Source of the DNA: Acinetobacter sp. NCu2D-2 | GTDB lineage: Bacteria; Pseudomonadota; Gammaproteobacteria; Pseudomonadales; Moraxellaceae | Direction of reading: 5' to 3' | Assembly (NCBI RefSeq): GCF_001647675.1 | Contig: NZ_CP015595.1 | Location: 62,001 to 126,000 of the forward strand | DNA: 64,000 bases | Shown here: in pieces, positions 9,411 through 17,062 of the stretch | Position numbering within the stretch: the stretch's first letter is position 1 | How the letters are laid out: the number at the start of each line of letters is the position of its first letter | Notes under the pieces: generated by a model | What the model was told of the DNA's origin: nothing | What the model saw: only the letters and a program-made list of their open reading frames with translations | The model's database searches: none | Translations under genes and position numbers: made by a program

Positions 9411-10220
9411 ATGTCATCTATCAGTCGAAATAGAACAGCCCATATATTTTTTCAACATGCAGATCAAGCTGTGTCTGCTCATAGCACTTTGTATTCGCCA
9501 CACCATATGAGCGCGACTGATACTCTATTACCAGTACCAACGCCTCGTAAACAATTATGGATCATCATTAGTGGATTAGTCGTTTTGCACGGTGCTGTCT
9601 ATTACTGGTTTAACAACCAAGAGCCAACAAAACTTCCTGTGATCGACACGCCTGTTGTGGTTGAAATTACCAAACCTGAGCCACCTAAACCGATAGAACC
9701 GCCGAAACCCGTTGAACCACCTAGGCCTCTTGAACAGAAGGTCGCACCAGAACAACCGAAACCTTTGCCGCAACAACCTGTGGTACAGAATAAGCCTGAG
9801 CCAAAGCCAGTGACACCTAAAATGGTGACGCCAGCAATTAAAGCACCCGCAACACCTGTTCAACAAACGGTTGAAACACCAAAAATCAGTGAACCTGTAC
9901 AACCTGCACCGGCACCAGCCCCAGTAGAGGAAAAAGTTACTGGCGCGAAAGGGTATATCGGCTACTTAAATAATCCAGCACCGACTTATCCTGAAGAAGC
10001 GATAGATCGTGGTTGGGAAGGCACTGTTCTGATGAGTGTGCGCGTTTCACCAGAAGGGAAAGCTTTAGACGTTCAAGTGAAAAAAAGTAGCGGCAAAAAA
10101 TTATTAGACACAACTGCAGTCAACACCGTCAAACGATGGGCCTTTGTACCTGCAAAACAAGGCAGCCAGAACATCGAAGGTGTTGTAGACGTGCCTCTCA
10201 CATTCAAATTACCAAATTGA
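9411..10220 (+). CDS. tonB: TonB energy-transducing protein
   Basis: About 269 residues. A cytoplasmic N-terminus is followed by one membrane helix (QLWIIISGLVVLHGAVYYW region) and a long periplasmic Pro/Lys/Glu-rich spacer with repeated KPxEPP units. The C-terminal TonB domain contains YPEEAIDRGWEGTVLMSV and ends in a VPLTFKL motif. It links the proton-driven ExbB/ExbD complex to outer-membrane receptors. I chose ATG 9411 for its AGGAG box; ATG 9507 is possible but lacks one. It is followed directly by exbB and exbD and is divergent from the receptor at 6606-9062, so it may be dedicated to that receptor. Confidence 0.88.
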   Translation: MSSISRNRTAHIFFQHADQAVSAHSTLYSPHHMSATDTLLPVPTPRKQLWIIISGLVVLHGAVYYWFNNQEPTKLPVIDTPVVVEITKPEPPKPIEPPKPVEPPRPLEQKVAPEQPKPLPQQPVVQNKPEPKPVTPKMVTPAIKAPATPVQQTVETPKISEPVQPAPAPAPVEEKVTGAKGYIGYLNNPAPTYPEEAIDRGWEGTVLMSVRVSPEGKALDVQVKKSSGKKLLDTTAVNTVKRWAFVPAKQGSQNIEGVVDVPLTFKLPN

Positions 10221-10230
10221 GGAAATGACC

Positions 10231-10959
10231 ATGGATCTTAATCACTTAATTCACAACTTTACCCTAATTACCCTCGTTGCATTATCAATTACAACTTGGG
10301 CTGTCATTGTCTGGAAACTTATACAGCTTAATAAAGCTAAAAAAGCGGGCGAAACATTTGTTGAAGGCTTTTGGAAAACTAAAGATTTAACAGATGCAGC
10401 TCGATACAGTAAAACAGCTGCACAAAGTGCTCAGCAGCGTATCGCATATCAACATTTTGCAACACTGTCAGAACTCAATGACAATGTGCACCAAGATTTA
10501 AATCACACATGGTCACGTCAGGATCTTTTAGAGCGTGTTCTAACGAAACAAGTTAAAAATGAACGTCATATCTTCGATAAAGGTTTAGCTCTTTTAGCTT
10601 CCATTGGTAACTCGGCACCATTCATTGGTTTATTCGGTACTGTATTTGGGATTATCGGTGCATTATCTGCCATTGCTGCTTCTGGTTCAGCAAGCATGGA
10701 CGTGGTTGCAGGACCAATTGGTGCAGCTTTAGTTGCGACAGGGATTGGTATTGCTGTTGCTGTACCAGCAGTGCTTGCCTATAACTTCTTTATTCGTAGG
10801 ACAAAAATCTTAGGTTCTGAACTCGATGATTTTGCCACAGATCTTGTTAATTTTGCACAAAAAACTGGTTTTCACGTTACATCGAATGTTACAGCCGTAA
10901 GTCCTGCAAAAACTGAACAAGCCGTTATTTCTTCGGCATCTAAAGGAGTGGCTGCATAA
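10231..10959 (+). CDS. exbB: ExbB-type proton channel subunit (MotA/TolQ/ExbB family)
   Basis: About 242 residues with an N-terminal helix, a cytoplasmic loop and two further helices containing the family motif GNSAPFIGLFGTVFGI followed by GPIGAALVATGIGIAVAVPAVLAY. It forms the inner-membrane pentamer that drives TonB. Two ATGs lie close together; the one at 10231 has a GAGGA box at proper spacing, whereas that at 10225 is only about a base away from it. The stop overlaps the exbD start (TAATG). Confidence 0.9.
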   Translation: MDLNHLIHNFTLITLVALSITTWAVIVWKLIQLNKAKKAGETFVEGFWKTKDLTDAARYSKTAAQSAQQRIAYQHFATLSELNDNVHQDLNHTWSRQDLLERVLTKQVKNERHIFDKGLALLASIGNSAPFIGLFGTVFGIIGALSAIAASGSASMDVVAGPIGAALVATGIGIAVAVPAVLAYNFFIRRTKILGSELDDFATDLVNFAQKTGFHVTSNVTAVSPAKTEQAVISSASKGVAA

Positions 10960-11366
10960 TGGCGATTTCTACAGGACGAGAAGACGATGTCGTCAGCGAG
11001 ATCAATGTGACACCATTGGTGGATGTGATGTTAGTGCTGTTGATTGTATTCATTGTCACTGCACCGCTTATGACCAACAGTGTCAAAGTAAATCTACCAA
11101 AAGCTGCACCAACACAGTCATCTCAGGAAAATAAGGCAGTTGTATTAAGTGTCAAACCTACAGGTGAGGTTTTTTTAGATAAGCAAAAAGTTGTTTTAGA
11201 GAATTTTGAAAATGATTTAAAACAGCTGAAAGCCACTAAGCAAGATCTAAGCTTAAGTCTGAATGCTGATGAAGGGGTGAACTATGGTACTGTCGCTAAA
11301 TTATTAGCAAGTATTGAACGCGTCGGGGTTGATAAATTGTCAATTATCACTGTCCCGCAATCATAA
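10959..11366 (+). CDS. exbD: ExbD-type biopolymer transport protein
   Basis: 135 residues: a short cytoplasmic N-terminus, one membrane helix with the family motif INVTPLVDVMLVLLIVF (its Asp is the proton carrier), and a periplasmic domain. Length and motif are normal for ExbD/TolR. It overlaps exbB by one base and closes the tonB-exbB-exbD operon. Confidence 0.92.
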   Translation: MAISTGREDDVVSEINVTPLVDVMLVLLIVFIVTAPLMTNSVKVNLPKAAPTQSSQENKAVVLSVKPTGEVFLDKQKVVLENFENDLKQLKATKQDLSLSLNADEGVNYGTVAKLLASIERVGVDKLSIITVPQS

Positions 11367-11378
11367 CTTTTGAAAACT

Positions 11379-11427
11379 AAGACTGATCTTATATACCTCA
11401 AGACAATACGGGTATATCTTCAGTCTT
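11379..11427. repeat. Imperfect hairpin after exbD
   Basis: AAGACTGA at 11379-11386 pairs with TCAGTCTT at 11420-11427, and inside it ATATACC pairs with GGTATAT, giving a two-part stem with a small internal loop. There is no T tract, so it is not a canonical terminator. It could stabilise the exbD mRNA end or be a protein site. Confidence 0.4.
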
Positions 11428-11565
11428 ACCACCTAAGAGATATTGGAAGTTATATCGTCCGGTGTTTCAATTATTCATGGGCTACAAGCCTTATAACATG
11501 AAGTTTGAGCTTAACTTGTCTATAATATGGCACCTTAATTTTTAGTTGTTCTTCAAAATCTCCTT

Positions 11566-12975
11566 ATGTCACAGTTATCACAATATTTAAACCAAGGCCA
11601 ATTTTGTGTTTTAGTCGAATACTTGTGTACAAATAACTCTTTACCTGTAGCTCAGGAATTAGCAGGATTTCCTGCATTGATGACACTGGCTGACCGTGTC
11701 CATGCTGATGACGATATTTCCCCACTTGAAGCCAGCCGTTGCTATTCAAAATCGATCGATAAAATTTTACATTTTGCAGGTAAAGATCGTGATATTCAGG
11801 ATTTTGAAAAATTCTTAGCACAAGCTCAAAATGAAAAAATCGAAAATCTCTTGTTACTGACTGGAGATAAACTTAAAAATCACCATACTGGTCATGACAA
11901 ATATCCGCGTACACGTTATTTAGAGTCTGTGAATGCTGTGCTTGCAGCAAAGCAAAAAGGGCATTTTTATATAGGTGTTGCCTTTAACCCTTTTAAATAT
12001 GCCGAGGCTGAACGCGATGCCCAGTATTTAAAATTACATAAAAAACTCAAAGTAGGCGCTGACTTTATCATCACGCAATTGGGTTATGATTTAACTGCAC
12101 TGAAAAAAGCGGTGTCATTTTTGAAAGAAAATCACTATTCTCAACATATTCTTGCATGTGTAATGCCTTTAAATTTGGCACGTGCAAATTATATGGTGAA
12201 GCACAAAGTCGCTGGCATCGTCATTACGCCACATATGCTTAAAATTTTATCGCAGGAAAAAGAGCTCGGACTTAAAGAGAGAAGCTACCAACGCTGTGCG
12301 CTCCAAATTCTTATTTGTAAAAAAATGGGCTTTTCAGGCATTCATTTGTCTGCATGCCACAAACCTGAAGATCAGGCACTTCTAGCTCAATTTATAGAGC
12401 AATATCGTTCATATGATTTACCAAGTTTAGAAAAGTTGTGGGCGAGTTTATGGCAACTAAAAACGGGGAAAGAATTTATCCCTGAATTGAGCTACTTTTC
12501 AAAACCAGCACCTTCATCACAAATTATTAAATATCAACAGCTACATCTGCTGCATGACACTCTATTTGATTCAAAACTTGGGAAAGGTATCGGCCAAATT
12601 ATTTTTAAAGCGCCTTTTTGGAATCAGAAGCTAGCACAGAAAACATTAATGGCAACTGAATACTTGAGTAAACATTCAGTGGTCGGTTGTGAAAGCTGTG
12701 GTGAATGTCGTTTAAGCGATACTTTATATATTTGTCCTGAGACTTGTCCTAAAGGCTTGGCCAATGGACCGTGTGGCGGAACACAACTTGACCGATGTGA
12801 GTTTGGCGAACGTGAATGTATTCATTCTATAAAAGCGAGACTAGCAAAGTCAGTCGATCAAACTGAAATACTTAAAACGAAGATCATCCCTACAGTTTCT
12901 ATTGAAATCAGAGGAACCAGCTCGTGGCAACGTTGGTTCACCGATGATTATGAGGAAAGTAAGAATATAAATTAA
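11566..12975 (+). CDS. Methylenetetrahydrofolate reductase with C-terminal cysteine-rich domain
   Basis: 469 residues. The N-terminal ~290 residues match the MetF/MTHFR barrel (LLLLTGDKL; the YIGVAFNPF strand; GADFIITQLGYD, the substrate-site motif). The C-terminal ~110 residues resemble the MTHFR_C/MetV-like domain (PF12225 type), with CESCGECR, CPETCPKG, GPCGG and CEFGERECI giving about ten cysteines likely to bind a metal or Fe-S cluster. The enzyme makes 5-methyl-THF from methylene-THF. E. coli MetF lacks the extra domain. A TATAAT at 11521 is a plausible -10 box. The gene is close to the mesX-mesD methionine synthase pair, which may or may not use this methyl pool. Confidence 0.8.
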   Translation: MSQLSQYLNQGQFCVLVEYLCTNNSLPVAQELAGFPALMTLADRVHADDDISPLEASRCYSKSIDKILHFAGKDRDIQDFEKFLAQAQNEKIENLLLLTGDKLKNHHTGHDKYPRTRYLESVNAVLAAKQKGHFYIGVAFNPFKYAEAERDAQYLKLHKKLKVGADFIITQLGYDLTALKKAVSFLKENHYSQHILACVMPLNLARANYMVKHKVAGIVITPHMLKILSQEKELGLKERSYQRCALQILICKKMGFSGIHLSACHKPEDQALLAQFIEQYRSYDLPSLEKLWASLWQLKTGKEFIPELSYFSKPAPSSQIIKYQQLHLLHDTLFDSKLGKGIGQIIFKAPFWNQKLAQKTLMATEYLSKHSVVGCESCGECRLSDTLYICPETCPKGLANGPCGGTQLDRCEFGERECIHSIKARLAKSVDQTEILKTKIIPTVSIEIRGTSSWQRWFTDDYEESKNIN

Positions 12976-13064
12976 TTATATTTTTTTAAAATTTCTAAAA
13001 ATTTGGTCAGCTCTTCTTGGTTATATTCACCTTGCAACACATGGCTTTTTAAATGTTCTTCTAT
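12972..13064 (-). pseudogene. C-terminal remnant of a convergent ORF cut by the IS200/IS605 element
   Basis: On the minus strand an open frame of about 30 codons runs from the IS left edge to a TAA that overlaps the MTHFR stop. It encodes a charged helical tail (EEHLKSHVLQGEY... ending LKKYN). Beyond the IS the same frame meets a TGA at once, so no intact upstream part is found at 14943. I read this as the end of a lost gene; it could also be a chance frame. Confidence 0.3.
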
Positions 13065-13121
13065 CTTAAAGTGAAAGAGGACTCCACCCGACAGTCAGGG
13101 TGGAGGTGAATTTCAAGGATT

Positions 13122-13520
13122 TTAACCTTGTTGGTTTTCAATGTATTTTTTAATAATATCCAAAGGTGCGCCACCACAAGACCCTGCAAAATATGAGCGT
13201 GACCACAAAACAGGTTTTGCATAACTACTACGTAAATCCAAAAACTCATTTCTCATTCTTCTGCTTGTTACTGATTTTAAGTTATTTACCAATTTACTGA
13301 GTTGAACTGTCGGTGGGTACTGAATAAGCATGTGAACATGGTCAGCTTCACCATTACACTCCTTTAATTCCGCATCAAACTCTTTGCAGATTTCAGATGC
13401 ACACTCAATAAAATACTTATGATGCAACTCACCTAGAATTTTCTTTCTGTACTTAGTAATAAACACTAAATGTACATGCAAATTAAAGGCTGAATGTCGG
13501 TTTTTATATATTTCTGTCAT
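13122..13520 (-). CDS. tnpA: IS200/IS605 TnpA, Y1 HUH transposase
   Basis: 132 residues, the normal length for the single-strand Y1 transposases. The HUH pair is in DHVHMLIQYPP (residues ~60-70), and the catalytic tyrosine is expected in the C-terminal IIKKYIENQQ helix. It excises and inserts the element as single-stranded DNA using the end hairpins. The gene is divergent from tnpB with a 58-bp gap. Identical to the copy at 42283-42681 at protein level. Confidence 0.93.
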   Translation of the reverse strand: MTEIYKNRHSAFNLHVHLVFITKYRKKILGELHHKYFIECASEICKEFDAELKECNGEADHVHMLIQYPPTVQLSKLVNNLKSVTSRRMRNEFLDLRSSYAKPVLWSRSYFAGSCGGAPLDIIKKYIENQQG

Positions 13521-13578
13521 TGGTGAATGGCTTAATTAGTGGTAGTATTTATACATATTAACACATACACACTCATTT

Positions 13579-14883
13579 ATGAAAATCAACAAAGCGTACA
13601 AATTTAGGCTTGAGCCTAATGCAGAACAGGAGCTTGTTTTAAACAAGTTGCTTGGTTCTGCACGTTTTGTTTGGAATCAGATATTGGCTGCATCATTCGA
13701 GATGCTTGCTAATAATGAGCGAATTAACAAAGTTAATTTAGTTAATAAAATCCCTGAATTGCGCAAAAAGCCTGAGTGTGCTTTTTTAGAAAACAGTTCA
13801 AATGGTGTCTCACTTCAACAAAAAGTTCGTGATCTTGGTGATGCTTGGGGTAAATTCTTCGATAAAAAAGAACAAGCCAAGCTAAAGCAAAAACCATTCA
13901 AAGCTAAGAAGCCAAAATTTTTTAAATTACCCGATGGTAATGAAATTCAACTTAGACCACTCATGCCACGATTCAAGAAAAAATCAGATGGTTATGATTC
14001 AATTCGTATTGTTCAATTTAATAGGTATTGTTGGGTTAAAGGCAACCAAGTTAAATTGCCTAGTGATATTGGCGTTGTAAAATTTAGAAAATCACAAGAT
14101 ATTTTAGGCGAGATTAAGAACGTCACAATCTCAAAGCATGTTGGCAAGTGGTATATCTCTTTTGGTGTTGAAAACACAATTGAAACACCAATTCACCCAT
14201 CTAAATCAGCTATTGGTGTTGATCTTGGCATCAAGAAATTGGTCACAACCTCTAATGGTCAGGTATTCAACCCGATCAATAGTTTTAAAGCCAATCAAGT
14301 GAAATTAGCTAGACTTCAACGCAAGTTGAAAAAGAAAACCAAGTTCAGTGAAAATTGGAAAAAACTTAATTTAAAAGTTAACAAACTACATCATCATATT
14401 GCCAATATTCGGCATGACTACTTGCACAAAGTCACTACAACTCTCAGCAAAAACCACGCAATGATCGTAGTTGAGGACTTAAAAGTAGCTAATATGTCGA
14501 AGTCTGCAAAAGGCTCAATTGAGAAAAAAGGAAAGAATGTTAAAGCCAAAACAGGCTTAAACAAATCAATCCTAGATCAAGGGTGGTCAATGCTTGTTGA
14601 TATGTTGGAGTATAAGCAACAATGGCGAGGTGGCTTACTTGTTAAAGTTGACCCTAAATATACAAGTCAGACTTGTAGTTCATGTGGTCATGTTGCAAAA
14701 GAAAATAGGCTCACTCAGGCAAACTTTAACTGTATTGAGTGTGGTTTTAGCGAGAATGCGGATATAAATGCTTCTCGCAATATTTTGGCGGTGGGACACA
14801 CCGTTTTGTCTGTGGAGGGTGGATGCGGTAAAGGTCGCCTTGTGAAGCAGAAAGCAAGCGAAATCCGTGAGGGAGTCGCCTAA
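13579..14883 (+). CDS. tnpB: TnpB RNA-guided nuclease (canonical RuvC)
   Basis: 434 residues with an N-terminal OrfB_IS605 helix-turn region (KAYKFRLEPNAEQE), a RuvC core with the canonical acidic triad D215 (GVDLGIK), E299 (VVEDLKV) and D395 (ADINASRN), and a four-cysteine zinc finger (CSSCGH...CIECG) between the last two. TnpB proteins cut DNA next to a short target motif under the guidance of a right-end RNA and favour element retention. The frame is intact. Differs from copy 2 by one residue (Ile/Leu at residue 184). Confidence 0.93.
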   Translation: MKINKAYKFRLEPNAEQELVLNKLLGSARFVWNQILAASFEMLANNERINKVNLVNKIPELRKKPECAFLENSSNGVSLQQKVRDLGDAWGKFFDKKEQAKLKQKPFKAKKPKFFKLPDGNEIQLRPLMPRFKKKSDGYDSIRIVQFNRYCWVKGNQVKLPSDIGVVKFRKSQDILGEIKNVTISKHVGKWYISFGVENTIETPIHPSKSAIGVDLGIKKLVTTSNGQVFNPINSFKANQVKLARLQRKLKKKTKFSENWKKLNLKVNKLHHHIANIRHDYLHKVTTTLSKNHAMIVVEDLKVANMSKSAKGSIEKKGKNVKAKTGLNKSILDQGWSMLVDMLEYKQQWRGGLLVKVDPKYTSQTCSSCGHVAKENRLTQANFNCIECGFSENADINASRNILAVGHTVLSVEGGCGKGRLVKQKASEIREGVA

Positions 14884-14942
14884 GAGCTTTTGCTTTTAGA
14901 ATCCTCCACTTGAGCTAGTCGAAAGTGGTGGGAGTGTGTCAA
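14770..14942 (+). ncRNA. Predicted TnpB guide RNA (omega/reRNA) scaffold, copy 1
   Basis: In studied IS200/IS605 elements the guide RNA overlaps the tnpB 3' end and runs to the right end, with the first ~16 bases of flanking DNA acting as guide. Here that scaffold would cover the tnpB end and the right-end hairpin, and the guide would begin GCTTCAGCAATGAAAA at 14943. Start position is approximate; no transcript data. Confidence 0.45.
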
Positions 14943-15044
14943 GCTTCAGCAATGAAAACATCAGCTCAATCATCAGTGATAAACGGTAGGTCGTCCTAAA
15001 AACAGATCTAAACCTTTGCTTTAATAAATGCATATTTTAAAGAC

Positions 15045-15073
15045 AAAAAGCCCCATCATTTGATGGGGCTTTT
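15045..15073. terminator. Rho-independent terminator of the hydrolase gene
   Basis: AAAGCCCCATCA pairs with TGATGGGGCTTT across a two-base loop, flanked by A and T runs, so it can work in both directions. It lies 25 bp beyond the stop of the minus-strand hydrolase gene. Confidence 0.85.
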
Positions 15074-15097
15074 GAATATATTAGATTTAACAATTAC

Positions 15098-16033
15098 TTA
15101 AGCACATGCACTTAAATGCTCTAAGCGATTTAAGAATGCTAATTGATAAGCCAAATTCTTAGAAAAAAACGGCTCAAAATAAGGATCAAAATGATCTGCA
15201 TCAATCGTCTTTACTTCTATCAATGAATTATTAACTCGTTTTATTTTCTCAGCCACAAATGGTGCGACTGTATCTTGCGTTGCTCCTACGATTAACATCG
15301 GGATTTTTACGTGTTTTAGACGTTTCCATGGGCGGTAAAAACCCATGGTTAATAATGAGCGCGCTGTCACACGGTTATCGTAATCTATTTTGAGCGTGTC
15401 CTTAGCGAGTTGCATCGCATCCCAAGCACGATCACGATCCATCGCACCTAATTCACCTGGTTTTGCAACTGTTGGAATACAAATACGAGCACCTGGTTTA
15501 AGACGATCTACCATTCCATAGCCAAAAAATTTCATCATTTGAGGGAGGGGAACTGAACGTACAGTGCTGATACCGTCTAGCATAGGGACTTGAATAATTG
15601 CACCTTTAAGTTCCGGATGATCAACAACCAGATCTACAACATGCCCACCACCAAAAGAAGTTCCCCATACAATAATTTGATGAGCATTCACCTGCTGCTG
15701 ATTTTTTAGATGTGCAAGTGCATTATGGGCAGTTTTAACGCGTTTCCATGGGTTAATGTCCTGACGTGGAAAACCACCGCTTAAACCCCAACCCGGATAA
15801 TCAAATTCCATCACAGCATACCCTTGGGCAATAAAGTGGTTGATAAAGGAGTCAGTCAGCGCACCTTGAACACTTCCCCAGCCACCCACCATTAAAATCG
15901 CAGGTAATTGTTTTTTTTGTTGAGTGACAGGCACATGTAAAGTCGCTGAGCATTCAACGCCATCACTCAAAAAATTTGATTTACTGACATTTTTATCGAT
16001 ATGTGAAGTTTCAGGATATTGACGTACTGACAT
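15098..16033 (-). CDS. Alpha/beta hydrolase
   Basis: About 311 residues. The nucleophile elbow GTSFGGG (GxSxG) lies near residue 122, the acid in VGATQDTVAP and the histidine in DADHFDPY, so a full Ser-Asp-His triad is visible. VGGWGSVQG provides the oxyanion region. No signal peptide. It is likely an esterase or peptidase-like hydrolase of unknown substrate. I chose ATG 16033: an earlier in-frame ATG at 16102 would lie inside the first palindromic operator. The gene is divergent from a TetR regulator and is very probably its target. Confidence 0.8.
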   Translation of the reverse strand: MSVRQYPETSHIDKNVSKSNFLSDGVECSATLHVPVTQQKKQLPAILMVGGWGSVQGALTDSFINHFIAQGYAVMEFDYPGWGLSGGFPRQDINPWKRVKTAHNALAHLKNQQQVNAHQIIVWGTSFGGGHVVDLVVDHPELKGAIIQVPMLDGISTVRSVPLPQMMKFFGYGMVDRLKPGARICIPTVAKPGELGAMDRDRAWDAMQLAKDTLKIDYDNRVTARSLLTMGFYRPWKRLKHVKIPMLIVGATQDTVAPFVAEKIKRVNNSLIEVKTIDADHFDPYFEPFFSKNLAYQLAFLNRLEHLSACA

Positions 16034-16088
16034 ATTTTGACCTGCGTTTTTAATCTCGTTAATTTTTTTGCATCTATTTATTTTATGT

Positions 16089-16109
16089 ATCTTGAATGTC
16101 ATTCAAGAT
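16089..16109. promoter_or_regulatory. Palindromic TetR operator 1
   Basis: A perfect 21-bp palindrome: half-site ATCTTGAATG and its complement around a central T. It lies in the divergent promoter region between the hydrolase and tetR genes and shares the TCTTGAAT core with operator 2, 38 bp away centre to centre. Confidence 0.75.
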
Positions 16110-16126
16110 AGAGTTATTAAACTGCA

Positions 16127-16147
16127 TTCTTGAATAGTATTCAAGAA
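16127..16147. promoter_or_regulatory. Palindromic TetR operator 2
   Basis: A second perfect 21-bp palindrome: half-site TTCTTGAATA around a central G. The spacing from operator 1 is 38 bp, close to 3.6 helical turns. It lies 51 bp before the tetR start, suiting autoregulation. Confidence 0.75.
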
Positions 16148-16197
16148 AAATTTAAGATAGAAATATATGATTTCAAATAGATTAAATCGAGAAACCT

Positions 16198-16734
16198 ATG
16201 GCACGTAATAAACGTGTACAAGACCGCGAAGAAAAAAGACAAGAAATTTTGCAGGCGGCCCGCCATTTATTTCTTACAGAAGGATATGACTCAACTTCTA
16301 TCAGCCGCATTGCATCTGACGCTCAAGTGGCAGCAAATACCATCTATTGGTATTTCAAAAATAAAGATGAGCTTCTTGTGAGTATTTTAAATGATGATCT
16401 GAATAAACAAGTTCATGCTTATACCTCGCAATCATCAAAAAGTTTGGCTGAACGCTTGATATGGGTTGTAGATCAATTAATGCAAGTAAATCAGTTGGTC
16501 AGTACAGTCCATTCTCGAATCAAAGTATCACATGAAATTGCAGCTTGGCACGAACAGTTTCACATCATGGTTGAAGCAATGCTTCGATTAGAATTAAAGA
16601 ATATCGGTTTTTCAGAACAACAGCTTGATGCCCGGGTGAAAATCGCAATTTTCACCATTGAAGGACTATTAACCCATCCATTAGCTGATGCAGAAAAATC
16701 TGAAATTTGTCACGCGTTAGTGAATCCAATTTAA
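16198..16734 (+). CDS. TetR/AcrR family transcriptional regulator
   Basis: 178 residues with an N-terminal TetR helix-turn-helix (residues ~12-58: ILQAARHLFLTEGYDSTSIS followed by IYWYFKNKDELL) and a helical ligand domain without recognisable specificity. It probably represses itself and the divergent hydrolase through the two palindromes at 16089 and 16127. The inducer is unknown; a hydrolase partner suggests an ester or lipid-like molecule (inference). Confidence 0.88.
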   Translation: MARNKRVQDREEKRQEILQAARHLFLTEGYDSTSISRIASDAQVAANTIYWYFKNKDELLVSILNDDLNKQVHAYTSQSSKSLAERLIWVVDQLMQVNQLVSTVHSRIKVSHEIAAWHEQFHIMVEAMLRLELKNIGFSEQQLDARVKIAIFTIEGLLTHPLADAEKSEICHALVNPI

Positions 16735-17062
16735 ATACAAAAGATTATGATCAATTCGTACAACACTCATGGCAGTTGTATAACTTACACATTTATATTT
16801 TTAAAATTGACTAATACATTGTTTTTATAAGTTATTTAATATCTTTGAAATTATTCTAGATCAATATTTTTTTTATTATTTGCCACCATTTTTTAATCGA
16901 AAGATAATTTTTCAATATTTCTGTTCCCATTATGAAAATCCACACAAGATGAATATTACTCATCTTTAATTGAAATTATATCGTTTTACTCATGTTCTGA
17001 TTCACGTTTAAATAAAGTCATACAGAAATTGAAAACTTTATAAATTTTAGGTGGCAATCTCC
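16735..17062. other. Intergenic region upstream of mesX
   Basis: A 328-bp AT-rich stretch. Apart from the MetR-like site at 16950-16962 I see no gene, no hairpin with a T tract and nothing resembling a SAM or cobalamin riboswitch. Confidence 0.5.
16950..16962 (+). promoter_or_regulatory. MetR-like binding site before mesX
   Basis: TGAATATTACTCA fits the MetR consensus TGAA-N5-TTCA with one mismatch and sits in a wider dyad (GATGA...TCATC, 16948-16964), about 100 bp upstream of mesX. A better match (19887) precedes the MetR-type gene. Confidence 0.5.

Larger units (their letters stand above)
13065..14942. mobile_element. IS200/IS605-family element, copy 1
   Basis: The 1878-bp element was delimited by comparison with the copy at 42226-44103: shared sequence begins after a common CTAT and ends at TCAA, with unrelated flanks beyond. 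It has a left-end hairpin (CTCCACCC 13082-13089 with GGGTGGAG 13098-13105), a right-end hairpin (CCACTT/AAGTGG within 14903-14933), divergent tnpA and tnpB, no inverted terminal repeats and no target duplication, all typical of the family. CTAT just left of the element is probably the target tetranucleotide. I noticed only one base difference from copy 2 (14128 A versus 43289 C). Confidence 0.9.

Noticed and set aside
9576..9902. Open frame of ~108 codons opposite tonB
   Set aside because: It is the antisense of the Pro/Lys-rich TonB spacer; repeats in the sense strand create the Arg/Trp-rich frame. No ribosome site.
13061..13249. Small minus-strand frame at the IS605 left end (also 42222-42410)
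   Set aside because: It overlaps the 3' end of tnpA in another frame and the end hairpin; it looks the same in both copies only because the elements are nearly identical.
16735..17062. SAM or cobalamin riboswitch before mesX
   Set aside because: No conserved stem pattern or terminator seen; control is better explained by the MetR-like site.
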